From: Azoarcus sp.
Lineage (GTDB): Bacteria; Pseudomonadota; Gammaproteobacteria; Burkholderiales; Rhodocyclaceae
Length of the DNA: 64,000 bases
Reading direction: 5' to 3'
Assembly: GCA_030656215.1 (NCBI GenBank)
Contig: JAUSOD010000056.1
Coordinates: 1 to 64,000 of the forward strand
Shown: positions 46,907-56,748 of the stretch, one piece after another
How the letters are laid out: each line of letters opens with the position of its first letter
Numbering within the stretch: position 1 is the stretch's first letter
Position numbers and translations under genes: made by a program
The notes under the pieces: model-generated
Told to the model about the DNA's origin: nothing
Seen by the model: the letters and a program-made list of their open reading frames with translations, nothing else
Databases searched by the model: none

Positions 46907-47752
46907 ATGGACAGCACCCCTAGTAAGCCTTCATTACTCGAACGACTTTCGGCCCTTCTCTCGCGCGAACCGGAAGATCGCGATGAACTCCTCGCGCTGC
47001 TTCACTCGGCCTTCGAGCGCAGTTTGCTCGACGGCGATGCCCTTTCAATTATCGAAGGGGCGCTGCAGATGTCCGACATGCAGGTGCGTGATGTGATGGT
47101 TCCACGTGCGCAGATGGACGTCATTCATGTCGATGACCCGATGGACAAGATTGCGGATTTCGTCGTCGACACGGCCCACTCCCGCTTTCCCGCGGTCGGT
47201 GAGAGCAAGGACGATGTGGCGGGCATCCTGCTCGCCAAGGATTTGCTGCGCTACTTTGCCGGGCGCGAATTCGACTTGCGCGACATGCTCCGTCCGGCGG
47301 TGTTCGTGCCCGAATCCAAGCGCCTGAACGTCCTGCTGCGCGAGTTTCGCGTCAGCCGCAACCATATGGCCATCGTGGTGGACGAATACGGGGGTGTGGC
47401 CGGACTGGTCACGATCGAGGATGTGCTCGAGCAGATCGTCGGCGACATCGAGGATGAATACGATTTCGACGAGGTCAGTGACAGTATCCGGCTCGACCAC
47501 AGTGGCCGCTACCGGGTCAAGGCGACGACCGAGATCGAGGATTTCAACACCGCCTTTGCCACCGATTTCAGCGATGACGAAGTCGATACCGTGGGAGGGC
47601 TGGTGATTCGCCAACTTGGGCGCCTGCCCAAGCGGGGAGAGGCAGTGGTGCTCGAGGGCCTCAAGATCCAAGTGCTGCGCGCCGACAGTCGGCGTGTCCA
47701 CACCTTGCTGGTCGAACGCGTGCCGGTCACGCCTGAAGCCGTCGGTAACTGA
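46907..47752 (+). CDS. corC: CorC/HlyC-type CBS-domain protein
   Basis: 281 residues from the ATG at 46907. Two CBS domains (about 60-180; motifs VMVPRAQMDVI and VVDEYGGVAGLVTIEDV) and a C-terminal CorC/HlyC transporter-associated domain. This soluble form lacks the membrane DUF21 part. Its presence upstream of lnt is conserved; it is linked to Mg/Co efflux. Overlaps lnt by one base (TGATG). Confidence 0.93.
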   Translation: MDSTPSKPSLLERLSALLSREPEDRDELLALLHSAFERSLLDGDALSIIEGALQMSDMQVRDVMVPRAQMDVIHVDDPMDKIADFVVDTAHSRFPAVGESKDDVAGILLAKDLLRYFAGREFDLRDMLRPAVFVPESKRLNVLLREFRVSRNHMAIVVDEYGGVAGLVTIEDVLEQIVGDIEDEYDFDEVSDSIRLDHSGRYRVKATTEIEDFNTAFATDFSDDEVDTVGGLVIRQLGRLPKRGEAVVLEGLKIQVLRADSRRVHTLLVERVPVTPEAVGN

Positions 47753-49293
47753 TGGCGGCACGCTTCGGCGGGCTGTTGTCTCCAGCCTTATTGTCTCCGT
47801 CCTTTTTGTCTCCCGCCTTCATTGCGGCGCTGGGCGCGGGCGCCATTTCGGTGTTGGCGTTCGCGCCGTTCGGGCTGTTTCCGCTGCTCGTGCTGAGTCT
47901 TGCAGTGCTGGTACGAGTGCTGGAGCGAACCGAGTCGGCGCGAACCGGCTTCATCCTCGGCCTTGCTTGGGGGCTGGGTGCGTTCCTGGCCGGCGTGTCC
48001 TGGCTCTATGTCGCGCTCAATCGCTATGGCGGCATGCCGATGCCACTGGCAGCGCTGGCGATTCTGCTCGTATGCCTTTACCTGGCGCTGTACCCGGCAT
48101 TGGTCGGGGCGCTGTATGTGCGTTTGCGGTCGGGCGGCACGGCTTCACGCGCGCTGCTCTTTGCGGCATTGTGGTTGTTGTCCGAGTGGTTGCGCGGAGT
48201 GGTGTTTACCGGGTTTCCGTGGCTTGCGAGCGGCTATTCACAGACGCCGCCCAGTCCGCTGGCCGGTTATCTGCCCGTCATCGGTGTGTATGGGCTTGGC
48301 GGCGTGCTCGCCTTTATTTCCGCGCTGCTGGTGCTTGCGCCCTGGCCGCAGTGGCGGACGGCGATGAAACCGGTTGCGCTGGTGGCAGGGCTGGTAGCCG
48401 GGTTGCTGGTACTTGGTGCCGGGCTCGGACGTGTGGCCTGGACCGAGGCAGAAGGCGATGCCCTGTCGGTGGCGCTCATCCAGACGAACTTCGAACAAGG
48501 CTTGAAGTGGCGGGAGGATCAGTTTGTCGGGGTCTTGCAGGCCAACCTCCGACTGGTACGAGAGAGTCGTGCCGATCTGGTGGTACTGCCCGAAACCACC
48601 TTGCCGGCGCTGGTCGACCGCCTGCCCGCGGGCTATCTCGATCTGTTGGGCGATATGGTGCGCGAGCGCGGCGGCGCGCTGGTGCTGGGCGTATTCACCC
48701 GTGGCCAACCCGGGCAGATCCACAACGCGGCGATCAGTGTCGGGAATGGGCCGCAACAGCATTATGCCAAGCAGCATCTGGTGCCCTTTGGCGAGTATTC
48801 TCCGCCGCTGTTCGGCTGGTTCTACCGGGTTGCCGACATCCCGATGTCGGACCAGACCGGCGGTGGCCCGGGACAGAGGCCGATGGCGCTGCTCGGACAG
48901 CGGATCGCGGTCAACATCTGCTACGAGGATCTGTTCGGTGCCGAGCTGCTCGCCAGCCTGCCCGAGGCCACACTGATGCTCAATCTGTCGAACCTCGCCT
49001 GGTATGGCGATTCGCTCGCGCAGCCACAGCATCTGCAGATTGCGCGCGTGAGGGCGCTCGAGACCGGCCGCCCGATGCTGCGTTCGACCAATACTGGCAT
49101 GACGGCGCTGATCCAGCCCGACGGGTCGGTTGAAGCGGTACTGCCGGCGTTCGAACAGGGGGTGCTGGAGGTCGAGGTGCGCGGCTATGGCGGCATGACG
49201 CCGTATGCGCGATGGGGCAATTGGCCGGCGCTGGCGCTGGCGGTCGGGCTTGTATTCCTTGTCGCCCGCCCGCGCAGGCGCGAATGCCAGTAA
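47752..49293 (+). CDS. lnt: Lnt, apolipoprotein N-acyltransferase
   Basis: 513 residues. Six or so N-terminal membrane helices, then the carbon-nitrogen hydrolase domain with the catalytic triad Glu in LPETTLPAL, Lys in YAKQHLVPFGEY and Cys in NICYEDLFG, and a last membrane helix. It adds the third acyl chain to lipoproteins, such as the NosL and cytochrome lipoproteins encoded here. Overlaps corC by a base. Confidence 0.96.
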   Translation: MAARFGGLLSPALLSPSFLSPAFIAALGAGAISVLAFAPFGLFPLLVLSLAVLVRVLERTESARTGFILGLAWGLGAFLAGVSWLYVALNRYGGMPMPLAALAILLVCLYLALYPALVGALYVRLRSGGTASRALLFAALWLLSEWLRGVVFTGFPWLASGYSQTPPSPLAGYLPVIGVYGLGGVLAFISALLVLAPWPQWRTAMKPVALVAGLVAGLLVLGAGLGRVAWTEAEGDALSVALIQTNFEQGLKWREDQFVGVLQANLRLVRESRADLVVLPETTLPALVDRLPAGYLDLLGDMVRERGGALVLGVFTRGQPGQIHNAAISVGNGPQQHYAKQHLVPFGEYSPPLFGWFYRVADIPMSDQTGGGPGQRPMALLGQRIAVNICYEDLFGAELLASLPEATLMLNLSNLAWYGDSLAQPQHLQIARVRALETGRPMLRSTNTGMTALIQPDGSVEAVLPAFEQGVLEVEVRGYGGMTPYARWGNWPALALAVGLVFLVARPRRRECQ

Positions 49294-49338
49294 AATCCCG
49301 GTCTTTGCGTTCGATGCGCGGCAATGCCGCCCGAGACC

Positions 49339-50250
49339 ATGTCCCTCAAGAATCCGACCTTCCAGCAAGTCATCCTCACGCTCCAGCAATTCTGGGGCGA
49401 TCGCGGCTGCGTGCTGCTGCAACCCTATGACCTCGAAGTGGGTGCCGGCACCTCGCACACCGCCACTTTTCTGCGTGCGATCGGCCCCGAGCCGTGGAAC
49501 GCCGCCTACGTCCAGCCATCGCGTCGGCCCAAGGACGGGCGCTACGGCGAAAACCCGAACCGGCTGCAGCACTACTACCAGTATCAGGTGGTGCTCAAGC
49601 CGTCGCCGCTGAACATCCAGGAGTTGTATCTGGATTCGCTGCGCGCGCTGGGCATAGACCCCAATGCACACGACATCCGCTTTGTCGAGGACGACTGGGA
49701 GAACCCCACCCTCGGTGCCTGGGGCCTGGGCTGGGAGGTGTGGCTCGACGGTATGGAGGTGACCCAGTTCACCTATTTCCAGCAGGTCGGCGGCATAGAC
49801 TGCAAGCCGGTGCTGGGCGAGATTACCTACGGGCTCGAGCGCCTCGCAATGTATCTGCAGGGGGTCGAGAACGTGTATGACCTGGTCTGGGCCGTGTACC
49901 CGGACGGCTCGAAGGTCACCTACGGCGACGTCTATCACCAGAACGAGGTCGAACAATCGACCTACAACTTCGAACACTCGAACGTGGACTTCCTGTTCTC
50001 GCTGTTTTCCAACTACGAGTCCGAAGCCAAGCGCCTGATGGAAGTCGGTCTGGCGCTGCCGGCCTACGAGATGGTGCTTAAGGCGGCGCACAACTTCAAC
50101 ATGCTGGACGCCCGCGGCGCGATCTCGGTGACCGAGCGTGCGGCCTACATCGGCCGTATCCGCAACCTGTCGCGCGCGGTGGCGCAGGCCTACTTCGCTT
50201 CCCGTGAAACACTCGGCTTCCCCATGCTGAACAACAAGGAGGCCGTGTGA
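49339..50250 (+). CDS. glyQ: Glycyl-tRNA synthetase alpha subunit
   Basis: 303 residues from the ATG at 49339, the same length as E. coli GlyQ; an ATG at 49324 would add five residues. Class II motifs [36 protein letters not shown] and [15 protein letters not shown] are present. Forms the alpha2beta2 enzyme with glyS, which follows with an overlap. Confidence 0.97.
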   Translation: MSLKNPTFQQVILTLQQFWGDRGCVLLQPYDLEVGAGTSHTATFLRAIGPEPWNAAYVQPSRRPKDGRYGENPNRLQHYYQYQVVLKPSPLNIQELYLDSLRALGIDPNAHDIRFVEDDWENPTLGAWGLGWEVWLDGMEVTQFTYFQQVGGIDCKPVLGEITYGLERLAMYLQGVENVYDLVWAVYPDGSKVTYGDVYHQNEVEQSTYNFEHSNVDFLFSLFSNYESEAKRLMEVGLALPAYEMVLKAAHNFNMLDARGAISVTERAAYIGRIRNLSRAVAQAYFASRETLGFPMLNNKEAV

Positions 50251-52352
50251 TGACCAGCCTCACCACGCACACGCTGCTCGTCGAACTTCTCACCGAAGAA
50301 CTGCCGCCCAAGGCGCTGCCGCGCCTGGGTGAAACTTTTTCCGGCAAGATCGCGGAGGGGCTCAAGGCATGTGGCCTGGCCACGGCCGACGCGAAGGTCC
50401 GCAGTTTTGCCAGCCCACGCCGACTGGCGGTCACGGTGTCCGGGGTTGCCGCCGCGGCGGAGCCGAAGGAAGTCACCGAGAAGCTGATGCCGGTGTCGGT
50501 GGCACTCGATGCCAACGGCAAGCCGACGCCCGCGCTACTGAAGAAGATGGAAGCCAAGGGCATCTCGGCCGATGCGGTCGCGGGCTTCGAGCGCCGTATC
50601 GATGGCAAGGCCGAGGCCCTGTTCCACACCGCAATGGTGCCCGGCGCCCGGCTCGCCGAGGTGCTGGCGGGCATCGTGCAGGATGCGGTCAAGGCCTTGC
50701 CCATTCCTAAGGTGATGCGCTGGGGCGATGGCGATGCGACCTTCGTGCGCCCGGTGCACAAGCTCACCATGCTGCATGGTGCCGATGTCGTGCCGGGGCG
50801 GGTGCTTGATTTGGCGTCCGGACGTACCACCCGCGGCCACCGCTTCATGAGCCGCGGCGAGATCGACATCGCCTCGGCAGACGCCTACGAGCCCACGCTG
50901 CTGGCCGAGGGCAAGGTGATACCGGTATTCGCCGAGCGGCGCGCCGAGATCGAGCGTCAGTTGATCGATGAGGCTGCACGCCAGCAGGCTTCGATCGGCG
51001 ACTATGCCGATCTGCTCGACGAAGTGGCCGCGCTGGTCGAGCACCCGACCGTGTACGTGGGGGAATTCGAGGCCGAATTCCTGGCCGTGCCGCAGGAGTG
51101 TCTGATCCTGACGATGCGGGCCAATCAGAAGTATTTCCCGCTGTTCGATCGCGCAGGCAAGTTGCTGAACCGCTTCCTGATCGTGTCCAACATGCACTTG
51201 AAAGACCCGTCGAACATCGTGATCGGCAATCAGCGCGTGGTTCGCCCGCGCCTGTCCGATGCGCGCTTCTTCTTCGAACAGGACAAGAAGCAAAAGCTCG
51301 ATGCCCGCCTGCCTCGGCTGGCCACGGTGGTGTATCACAACAAGCTCGGCAGCCAACTCGAACGCGTCGCTCGCCTCGAGGCGCTGGCCGGTCGTATCGC
51401 TGCACTGCTGTCGTCCGACGTGGCGGCTGCGAAGCGTGCGGCACGCCTGGCCAAGCTTGATCTGGTGACCGACATGGTCGGCGAGTTCCCCGAGTTGCAG
51501 GGCATCATGGGGCGGTATTACGCTTTGCATGATGGCGAGGGGGCGCTGGTTGCGGATGCGGTTCAGGCCCACTACCTGCCTCGTTTCGCCGGCGACGCGC
51601 TACCCGCGGGGAATGTGGCGTGCGCGGTGGCGCTGGCCGACAAGCTCGATGCGCTGGTGGGGTTCTTCGGCATCGGCATGGTGCCCACCGGTGACCGCGA
51701 TCCGTTCGCGCTGCGGCGTGCGGCACTGGGCGCGCTACGCATCCTGATGGAGACGCCGCTGCCGCTCGAGCTGCCGGAACTGATCAAGGCCGCAGCTGAG
51801 GGGTTTCCTGCCGGGCTTTTGTCGGCCGAGGGTTTCCAGAACCAGCTCCAGGACTTCATGCTCGAACGGCTGCGCAACCTGCTGCGCGAAGGCGCGGGCG
51901 GGCGCGATGCCGCGGTGGCGGAAGCGGTGCTGGCACTGCGTCCGGCGCGCATCGACCTGGTGCCGGCCAAGCTCGACGCAGTCGAGGCTTTTTCGGCGCT
52001 GCCCGAGTCGGAGGCGTTGGCTGCCGCCAACAAGCGCATCGTCAATATCCTGAAGAAGACCGAGACCCTGCCCGGTGAGCCCGATGTGGCCTTGCTCCAG
52101 GAGGATGCCGAGAAGGCGCTGTTCCATCAGCTCAACGAGATTGCGCCGCTGGTTCGGTCGCACGTCGCGAACGAGAACTACACCGAGGCGCTGTGTGTGC
52201 TGGCGGGTTTGCGCACCGCAGTGGATGCCTTTTTCGATGGCGTGATGGTGATGGCGGAAGAGCCGCTGACCCGACAAAACCGGCTCGCCTTGCTCGCCCA
52301 GCTTGCCGGCCTGATGAATCAGGTCGCGGATCTTTCACGGCTGTCGGCCTGA
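50250..52352 (+). CDS. glyS: Glycyl-tRNA synthetase beta subunit
   Basis: 700 residues from the ATG at 50250, which has AAGGAGG seven bases upstream; a GTG three bases earlier is also in frame. N-terminal [16 protein letters not shown], the central HD-like region, and the C-terminal DALR-type anticodon region are visible. Stop of glyQ and start overlap (TGATG). Confidence 0.97.
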   Translation: MTSLTTHTLLVELLTEELPPKALPRLGETFSGKIAEGLKACGLATADAKVRSFASPRRLAVTVSGVAAAAEPKEVTEKLMPVSVALDANGKPTPALLKKMEAKGISADAVAGFERRIDGKAEALFHTAMVPGARLAEVLAGIVQDAVKALPIPKVMRWGDGDATFVRPVHKLTMLHGADVVPGRVLDLASGRTTRGHRFMSRGEIDIASADAYEPTLLAEGKVIPVFAERRAEIERQLIDEAARQQASIGDYADLLDEVAALVEHPTVYVGEFEAEFLAVPQECLILTMRANQKYFPLFDRAGKLLNRFLIVSNMHLKDPSNIVIGNQRVVRPRLSDARFFFEQDKKQKLDARLPRLATVVYHNKLGSQLERVARLEALAGRIAALLSSDVAAAKRAARLAKLDLVTDMVGEFPELQGIMGRYYALHDGEGALVADAVQAHYLPRFAGDALPAGNVACAVALADKLDALVGFFGIGMVPTGDRDPFALRRAALGALRILMETPLPLELPELIKAAAEGFPAGLLSAEGFQNQLQDFMLERLRNLLREGAGGRDAAVAEAVLALRPARIDLVPAKLDAVEAFSALPESEALAAANKRIVNILKKTETLPGEPDVALLQEDAEKALFHQLNEIAPLVRSHVANENYTEALCVLAGLRTAVDAFFDGVMVMAEEPLTRQNRLALLAQLAGLMNQVADLSRLSA

Positions 52353-52408
52353 GTTCCCTGTGATCCGGCTGCGGCCGGATCGCCCATTTCCCGGCGCGGA
52401 GTGTGCGC

Positions 52409-52942
52409 ATGAAGCTGATCATCCTGGATCGCGACGGAGTCATCAATTTCGACTCCGAGCAGTTCATCAAATCCCCGGACGAATGGAAAGCGATTCCCGG
52501 TTCACTCGAGGCCATCGCCCGCCTCAATCAGTGGGGCTGGCGGGTGGTGGTGGCGTCAAACCAGTCCGGTATCGGTCGCGGTCTGTTCGGCATGGACACG
52601 CTCAATGCGATTAACGACAAGATGGTGAAAAGCCTGAGTCAGGTGGGTGGGCGTCTGGATGCGATCTTCTTCTGCCCGCATTCGGCCGATTCGACCTGCA
52701 ACTGCCGCAAGCCCAAGCCCGGCATGTTTGTGCAGATCGGGGAGCGCTTCAATGTCGATCTGACCGGCACGCCCGTGGTTGGAGACAGCTTGCGTGATCT
52801 GCAGGCTGGTGTTGCCGTCGGCTGCAAGCCCTATCTGGTATTGACCGGAAAGGGCACCAAGACACAGCAGGAGCAAACCTTGCCCGAGGGAACGCTGGTG
52901 TATCCCAACCTCGCTGCAGTGGTCGCCGAGCTGACCGCCTGA
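52409..52942 (+). CDS. gmhB: D-glycero-beta-D-manno-heptose 1,7-bisphosphate 7-phosphatase
   Basis: 177 residues from the ATG at 52409 (GGAG seven bases before). HAD motif DRDGVIN with both Asp residues, SNQSGIGRG as motif II, zinc-binding CPH/CNC cysteines (FFCPHSADSTCNCRKPKPG) and VGDSLRDLQAG as motif IV. Makes ADP-heptose precursor for LPS. Next to glyS and plsC, as in Pseudomonas. Confidence 0.94.
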   Translation: MKLIILDRDGVINFDSEQFIKSPDEWKAIPGSLEAIARLNQWGWRVVVASNQSGIGRGLFGMDTLNAINDKMVKSLSQVGGRLDAIFFCPHSADSTCNCRKPKPGMFVQIGERFNVDLTGTPVVGDSLRDLQAGVAVGCKPYLVLTGKGTKTQQEQTLPEGTLVYPNLAAVVAELTA

Positions 52943-52988
52943 GCCTTTGCATCCCTGAGCCTCGCCGCAACTCTTTAGAGCACGCCCT

Positions 52989-53708
52989 GTGATCCTGATT
53001 CGTTCCGTTCTTTTCGCCCTGATCCTGACGATAGTCACGGTGCCTTACGCCACATTCGGGATGCTGGTGTTCTGGTTGCCACCGATGACGCGGCACAAAC
53101 TGATCACGTCCTGGGTGCCGATCATGATGTGGGTCATCCGGGTCGTATTGGGCATCCGGTATACGGTGATTGGCCGCGAGAATATGCCTCCGGGGCCGGC
53201 GGTGATCCTGTCGAAACACCAGTCGGCGTGGGAGACCATCGCCCTGCAGCAGATTTTTCCGCCCCTGTGCTTCGTCCTCAAGCGGGAACTGCTGCGAGTG
53301 CCTTTTTTTGGCTGGGGTCTTGCGCAGATTCCAGGCATCGCGATCGATCGCGCGGCCGGCAAGGATGCGCTTTCGCAGGTGGTGGAGCAGGGACGCGAGC
53401 GCTTGAAGGAAGGCATGTGGGTGGTGGTGTTTCCGGAAGGAACCCGCGTTGCGCCGGGTACGACCCATCGTTACAAGCCGGGTGGTGCCATCCTGGCCAA
53501 ACGTGCCGGGGTGCCGGTTGTTCCCGTGGCACATAACGCAGGCGAATTCTGGCGCCGTAATGCCTTTCTCAAACGCCCCGGCGAGATCATCGTCAGTATT
53601 GGCCCAGTGATCGAGGTCAAGGGTGTGAAGGCGGACGAGATCAACAAACGTGCCGAAGACTGGGTCGAGGGTGAGATGCGGCGGCTATTTCCGCATCATT
53701 ACGATTGA
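52989..53708 (+). CDS. plsC: 1-acyl-sn-glycerol-3-phosphate acyltransferase
   Basis: 239 residues from a GTG start. One or two N-terminal membrane helices. The acyltransferase motif I is KHQSAWE, so H-x4-E instead of the usual H-x4-D; motif III is VFPEGTR. It makes phosphatidic acid. Glu in motif I is also seen in some betaproteobacterial enzymes to my knowledge. Ends before a terminator that mainly serves the phasin gene. Confidence 0.9.
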   Translation: MILIRSVLFALILTIVTVPYATFGMLVFWLPPMTRHKLITSWVPIMMWVIRVVLGIRYTVIGRENMPPGPAVILSKHQSAWETIALQQIFPPLCFVLKRELLRVPFFGWGLAQIPGIAIDRAAGKDALSQVVEQGRERLKEGMWVVVFPEGTRVAPGTTHRYKPGGAILAKRAGVPVVPVAHNAGEFWRRNAFLKRPGEIIVSIGPVIEVKGVKADEINKRAEDWVEGEMRRLFPHHYD

Positions 53709-53736
53709 GCGGGTGGCCGTTCAACATCAGGTGGAC

Positions 53737-53765
53737 AAAAAAATGGCCCCGCATTGCGGGGCCAT
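53737..53765 (-). terminator. Terminator of the phasin gene, shared with plsC
   Basis: ATGGCCCCGC (53743-53752) pairs perfectly with GCGGGGCCAT (53756-53765). On the - strand it is followed by TTTTTTT, so it ends phasin transcription; on the + strand it has only a weak T run. Confidence 0.9.
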
Positions 53766-53790
53766 TCTCATTCAGCGGAGCTGAAACCGA

Positions 53791-54354
53791 TCAGGCAGCT
53801 TTCTTGGCGGCCTTGGCGGTGGTGCTCACAGCCTTGACGGTCGCGGTGGTCGCGGCGGCAACGTTGGCTTCGGTCATTTCGGCAGCTTGCTTGGCAGCCT
53901 TGTTGAAGCTGTCGTAGGCGCTGTTGGCGGCGGCGATGGCGGACTTGACGGCAGCCACGGCAACATCTGAGCCGGCCGGAGCGGACTTGGCGGCCTTGTC
54001 GAGGGCAGCGGCAACACCCTTGTTGACTTCAGCGACTTGACCTTCCAGAACCTTGGACAGCTCTTCCTGGCTCTGCGAAGCGATTTCGTAGACGCTGCGG
54101 GCGTAGGCAACGGCCTTCTCGACCAGCGGCTGGGTCAGCGAGGATTGCAGGGCGATCAGTGCCTGCACGTCCTTGACGGCCATCAGGGCCTTGGTGTTGG
54201 CAACGCTGTCTTCCAGAACCGAACGGGCGGTGTTCAGGTTCAGGGCGGCCAGGCGCTCGACGTTGGCGAAGGCGCTGTTGGCCAGGCTCAGCAGGGTTTC
54301 GATGTTGGCCTTGTTGGTGGCGGCGAACTGCTCGGGGGTGTTGAATGCGGTCAT
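53791..54354 (-). CDS. phaP: PhaP, polyhydroxyalkanoate granule phasin
   Basis: 187 residues from the ATG at 54354, which has GGAG six bases before it; an ATG at 54360 sits right on the ribosome site. All-helical, with N-terminal FNTPEQFAATNKANIETLLSLAN (phasin 2 family) and an Ala/Lys-rich C-terminus (TVKAVSTTAKAAKKAA). It coats storage granules. Very strong promoter upstream, as expected for an abundant protein. Confidence 0.95.
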   Translation of the reverse strand: MTAFNTPEQFAATNKANIETLLSLANSAFANVERLAALNLNTARSVLEDSVANTKALMAVKDVQALIALQSSLTQPLVEKAVAYARSVYEIASQSQEELSKVLEGQVAEVNKGVAAALDKAAKSAPAGSDVAVAAVKSAIAAANSAYDSFNKAAKQAAEMTEANVAAATTATVKAVSTTAKAAKKAA

Positions 54355-54445
54355 GGTCATCTCCTGGATAAATGCGGATAAAGCGGTTTTTGCAAAGGCA
54401 TCGGGTATTTTTGGTGCCGCGATGTTGCGTTGCAGCATGGACTGA

Positions 54446-54473
54446 ATTATAGGCAGGAGAAATTCGATGTCAA
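54446..54473 (-). promoter_or_regulatory. Consensus sigma-70 promoter of the phasin gene
   Basis: On the - strand TTGACA (54473-54468) and TATAAT (54451-54446), both perfect consensus, are 16 bases apart. Predicted start near 54439. TGC/GCA-rich sequences flank it (TGCAATGCAGCA near 54484-54495 and TGCTGCAACGCA near 54426-54437), possible sites for a repressor such as PhaR; that is inferred. Confidence 0.88.
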
Positions 54474-54757
54474 GCCTTTTTTGCTGCATTGCACCAAATC
54501 TCTTACGGCTGAATATTCAGTAGCTTACGCTTTGCTTACAGGCCGCCGGTCGATGATGTGTCGGGCTGTGCGGGGACGAATAGGGTCCTGCTCGCGGAGC
54601 TGAGAATGCCGAAAAGATCTTGCAGTGGGATGACGCGCAGGAGGAGTGCGGCAGGTGCCGGCGTTGCGCCGGCACCGCATTGATTCCGCGTCGGGGCTTG
54701 TCGTCGCCGTCTGAGCGGCAATAACGGGCCCGCGTGACCGTGGCCCGGTCTGAAGAG
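54474..54757. other. Gap between phasin promoter and enoyl-CoA hydratase
   Basis: No gene supported. It holds a perfect 12-base palindrome CTGAATATTCAG (54509-54520) and a 10-bp hairpin (GGTGCCGGCG/CGCCGGCACC, 54654-54676) without a T tract, which may mark the 3' end of the kdsD-lptCA-hydratase transcript. Confidence 0.55.
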
Positions 54758-55534
54758 TCAGTCGTGTCCGAAAACGGGCTTGCGTTTGGCAACGAAGGCG
54801 GCCATGCCTTCCTTCTGGTCGTTGAGGGCGAATGCAGAATGGAACACACGGCGCTCGAACAGCAATCCCTCGTTAAGGCTGCCTTCGAACGCGCGATTGA
54901 TCGACTCCTTGATCATCATCACCACCGGCAGCGAATAGCCGGCAATGGTTTCGGCCGCAGCCAGGGCTTCTTCGAGCAGTTTGTCCGCGGGCACGATGCG
55001 TGACACCAGGCCGGCACGCTCCGCTTCCGTGGCGTCCATGAAGCGGGCGGTGAGACACATGTCCATTGCCTTTGCCTTGCCTACTGCACGCGGTAGGCGT
55101 TGAGTGCCACCCGCACCCGGCAGAATGCCGAGCTTGATCTCCGGTTGTCCGAACTTCGCCGTGTCGGCGGCGATGATGAAGTCGCACATCATTGCCAGCT
55201 CGCAGCCGCCACCGAGCGCAAAGCCGGCCACCGCTGCGATCACCGGCTTGCGGCAGGTCTTGACCCGCTCCCAGTTGCGGGTGATGTAGTCGCTCTTGTA
55301 GGCATCCATGTAGCTAAAGGTCGCCATTGCGCCAATGTCCGCGCCGGCGGCAAAGGCCTTTTCCGATCCGGTGATCAGGATGGCGCCAATGTTCTCGTCG
55401 GCTTCAAATCCGTCGAGTGCGGCGCTGACTTCGTCAACCAGACTGTCGTTCAGGGCATTCAGGGCCTTCGGCCGGTTCAGCGTAATCAGGCCCACGCGGC
55501 CGCGGGTTTCAGCGATGATCAGTTCGTATGTCAT
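54758..55534 (-). CDS. Enoyl-CoA hydratase
   Basis: 258 residues; start has AAGGAG six bases before. Crotonase fold with oxyanion-hole segments AFAAGADI and [12 protein letters not shown], and both catalytic Glu residues (GGGCELA and [19 protein letters not shown]). It hydrates 2-trans-enoyl-CoA in beta-oxidation or related routes; closeness to the phasin could mean supply of PHA precursors, but typical short-chain hydratases are S-specific. It lies 23 bases after lptA, where lptB is normally found. Confidence 0.92.
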   Translation of the reverse strand: MTYELIIAETRGRVGLITLNRPKALNALNDSLVDEVSAALDGFEADENIGAILITGSEKAFAAGADIGAMATFSYMDAYKSDYITRNWERVKTCRKPVIAAVAGFALGGGCELAMMCDFIIAADTAKFGQPEIKLGILPGAGGTQRLPRAVGKAKAMDMCLTARFMDATEAERAGLVSRIVPADKLLEEALAAAETIAGYSLPVVMMIKESINRAFEGSLNEGLLFERRVFHSAFALNDQKEGMAAFVAKRKPVFGHD

Positions 55535-55557
55535 GTGTTCTCCTTCAGTATCACTAT

Positions 55558-56124
55558 TTATTGAGCAGCCGGCGCTGCGCTACCGGCGTCGGGCTTGTTG
55601 TCGCCCTTGGGTTGAATGGTGGCTCGCACCCGGCCCGAGCCGCTTGCACTCGGCGTGCTCCCCGGAATGTTGGCGACAAGGTAGTTCTCGCTGACCGCAT
55701 CGTACTCAATGTAGTTGCCCCGCACCTCGTCACCGCCGCTTCGCACGTAGGCGCGATTAAATAGCTTTGCTTTCTCGGCTCGGCTGTCGTATTCGATCCG
55801 TTCGGCTTCCCCGTCCACATATTCATTGCTGCCCTCGCGCTTCTGGCGGAAGGACGCAAGACGACCGGCAGAGGCGGTGGCCACGCCGTTCTGGAAGCCG
55901 TCGGCACCCTGGGTCACGACCAGCTTGTCACCCTTGATGGTCAGGGTTCCCTGGGTAAGGACGACGGTGCCCTCGAAGATATGGACCTTGTTGCGGTCGT
56001 CGACCGTGACCCGATCGGCTTCGATGTTGACCGGTTTGTCACGGTCGGCGCGTTCGGCCAGGGCCGGCTGAGCGCTCAGTGCTGTTGCGATGGCCAGCAG
56101 GGTAAAACGCAGGATGCTTCTCAT
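55558..56124 (-). CDS. lptA: LptA, periplasmic LPS transport bridge protein
   Basis: 188 residues from the ATG at 56124, overlapping lptC by ATGA. Signal peptide to ALA (about residue 23). OstA-like beta-jellyroll pattern: [35 protein letters not shown], and [20 protein letters not shown]. Carries LPS across the periplasm with LptC and LptD. C-terminal tail is Gly/Pro/Ala-rich. Confidence 0.93.
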   Translation of the reverse strand: MRSILRFTLLAIATALSAQPALAERADRDKPVNIEADRVTVDDRNKVHIFEGTVVLTQGTLTIKGDKLVVTQGADGFQNGVATASAGRLASFRQKREGSNEYVDGEAERIEYDSRAEKAKLFNRAYVRSGGDEVRGNYIEYDAVSENYLVANIPGSTPSASGSGRVRATIQPKGDNKPDAGSAAPAAQ

Positions 56125-56699
56125 GGGGTGTTCCCTTGGCGGCGGGGGATATTCACCCGGGCCTGGCCGATCAGGTCCAGGGTGCCAAACAGGTTGTCCG
56201 CCCGCAGTCCGTTGGCAAGGGCGGTAGTCTGCCCCTGGGTGAGCCTGACCGGGACAGTGCTTTCCGCGCGGTGCTCGTCTGGCCACACCGCAAGTTGTTC
56301 TGCTGCGAATGTCATGCCGACCTGGCCGGGGTCGCCTTCGCGCTGCGCTTCGACCTTGCCCGAGAAGTCGACCCGTTCGCCGCCAGCGGAGACTTCTCCC
56401 TGGTTGGCGCGGATCTCAAGCAGGCGTTCGCCGGAAGTGATCTCAAGTCGGGGGTGCTCGACCTGGGTGATGTCGGTGTCCGGATAGTGGGTCATGCGCT
56501 CTGCAACCAGGGCATAGCGCTGGCGGCCGTCCTTGCCGAAGCCGACGATGCGGGTTTGCTCGGCGATAAAGTCCGGTGCGGTGTTCGCGCTTGGTGCCGC
56601 GACGCTGTCCGGTTCCCGGGTCAGCCGCTCGAGCCAGATCGAGGCTGCGGCAAGCAGGGCGACGGCGATGATCGGGTAAAGGCGGTAAGTGGCCTGCAT
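56121..56699 (-). CDS. lptC: LptC, inner-membrane LPS transport protein
   Basis: 192 residues. One N-terminal membrane helix (about 6-22), then a periplasmic domain with the LptC pattern (RQRYALVAERMTHYPDTD, GEVSAGGERVDFSGKV, VRLTQGQTTALANGLRAD). It hands LPS from the LptBFG extractor to LptA. Coupled to lptA; 49 bases after kdsD with kdsC absent. Confidence 0.92.
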   Translation of the reverse strand: MQATYRLYPIIAVALLAAASIWLERLTREPDSVAAPSANTAPDFIAEQTRIVGFGKDGRQRYALVAERMTHYPDTDITQVEHPRLEITSGERLLEIRANQGEVSAGGERVDFSGKVEAQREGDPGQVGMTFAAEQLAVWPDEHRAESTVPVRLTQGQTTALANGLRADNLFGTLDLIGQARVNIPRRQGNTP

Positions 56700-56748
56700 G
56701 ATGCTCAGTGCTGCCGAGTCGGAATCTTGGGTTGGAATGCAGTGCGCA

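Noticed and set aside
48238-50091. 617-codon open frame opposite lnt and glyQ
   Set aside because: Antisense to two certain genes, with shadow-like composition.
54517-54849. 110-codon frame between phasin and enoyl-CoA hydratase
   Set aside because: Overlaps the hydratase end in another frame, is rich in Ser/Pro/Arg and has no ribosome site.
56700-56748. 14-codon frame as a kdsC remnant
   Set aside because: Its residues do not resemble any part of KdsC; too short to support a claim.
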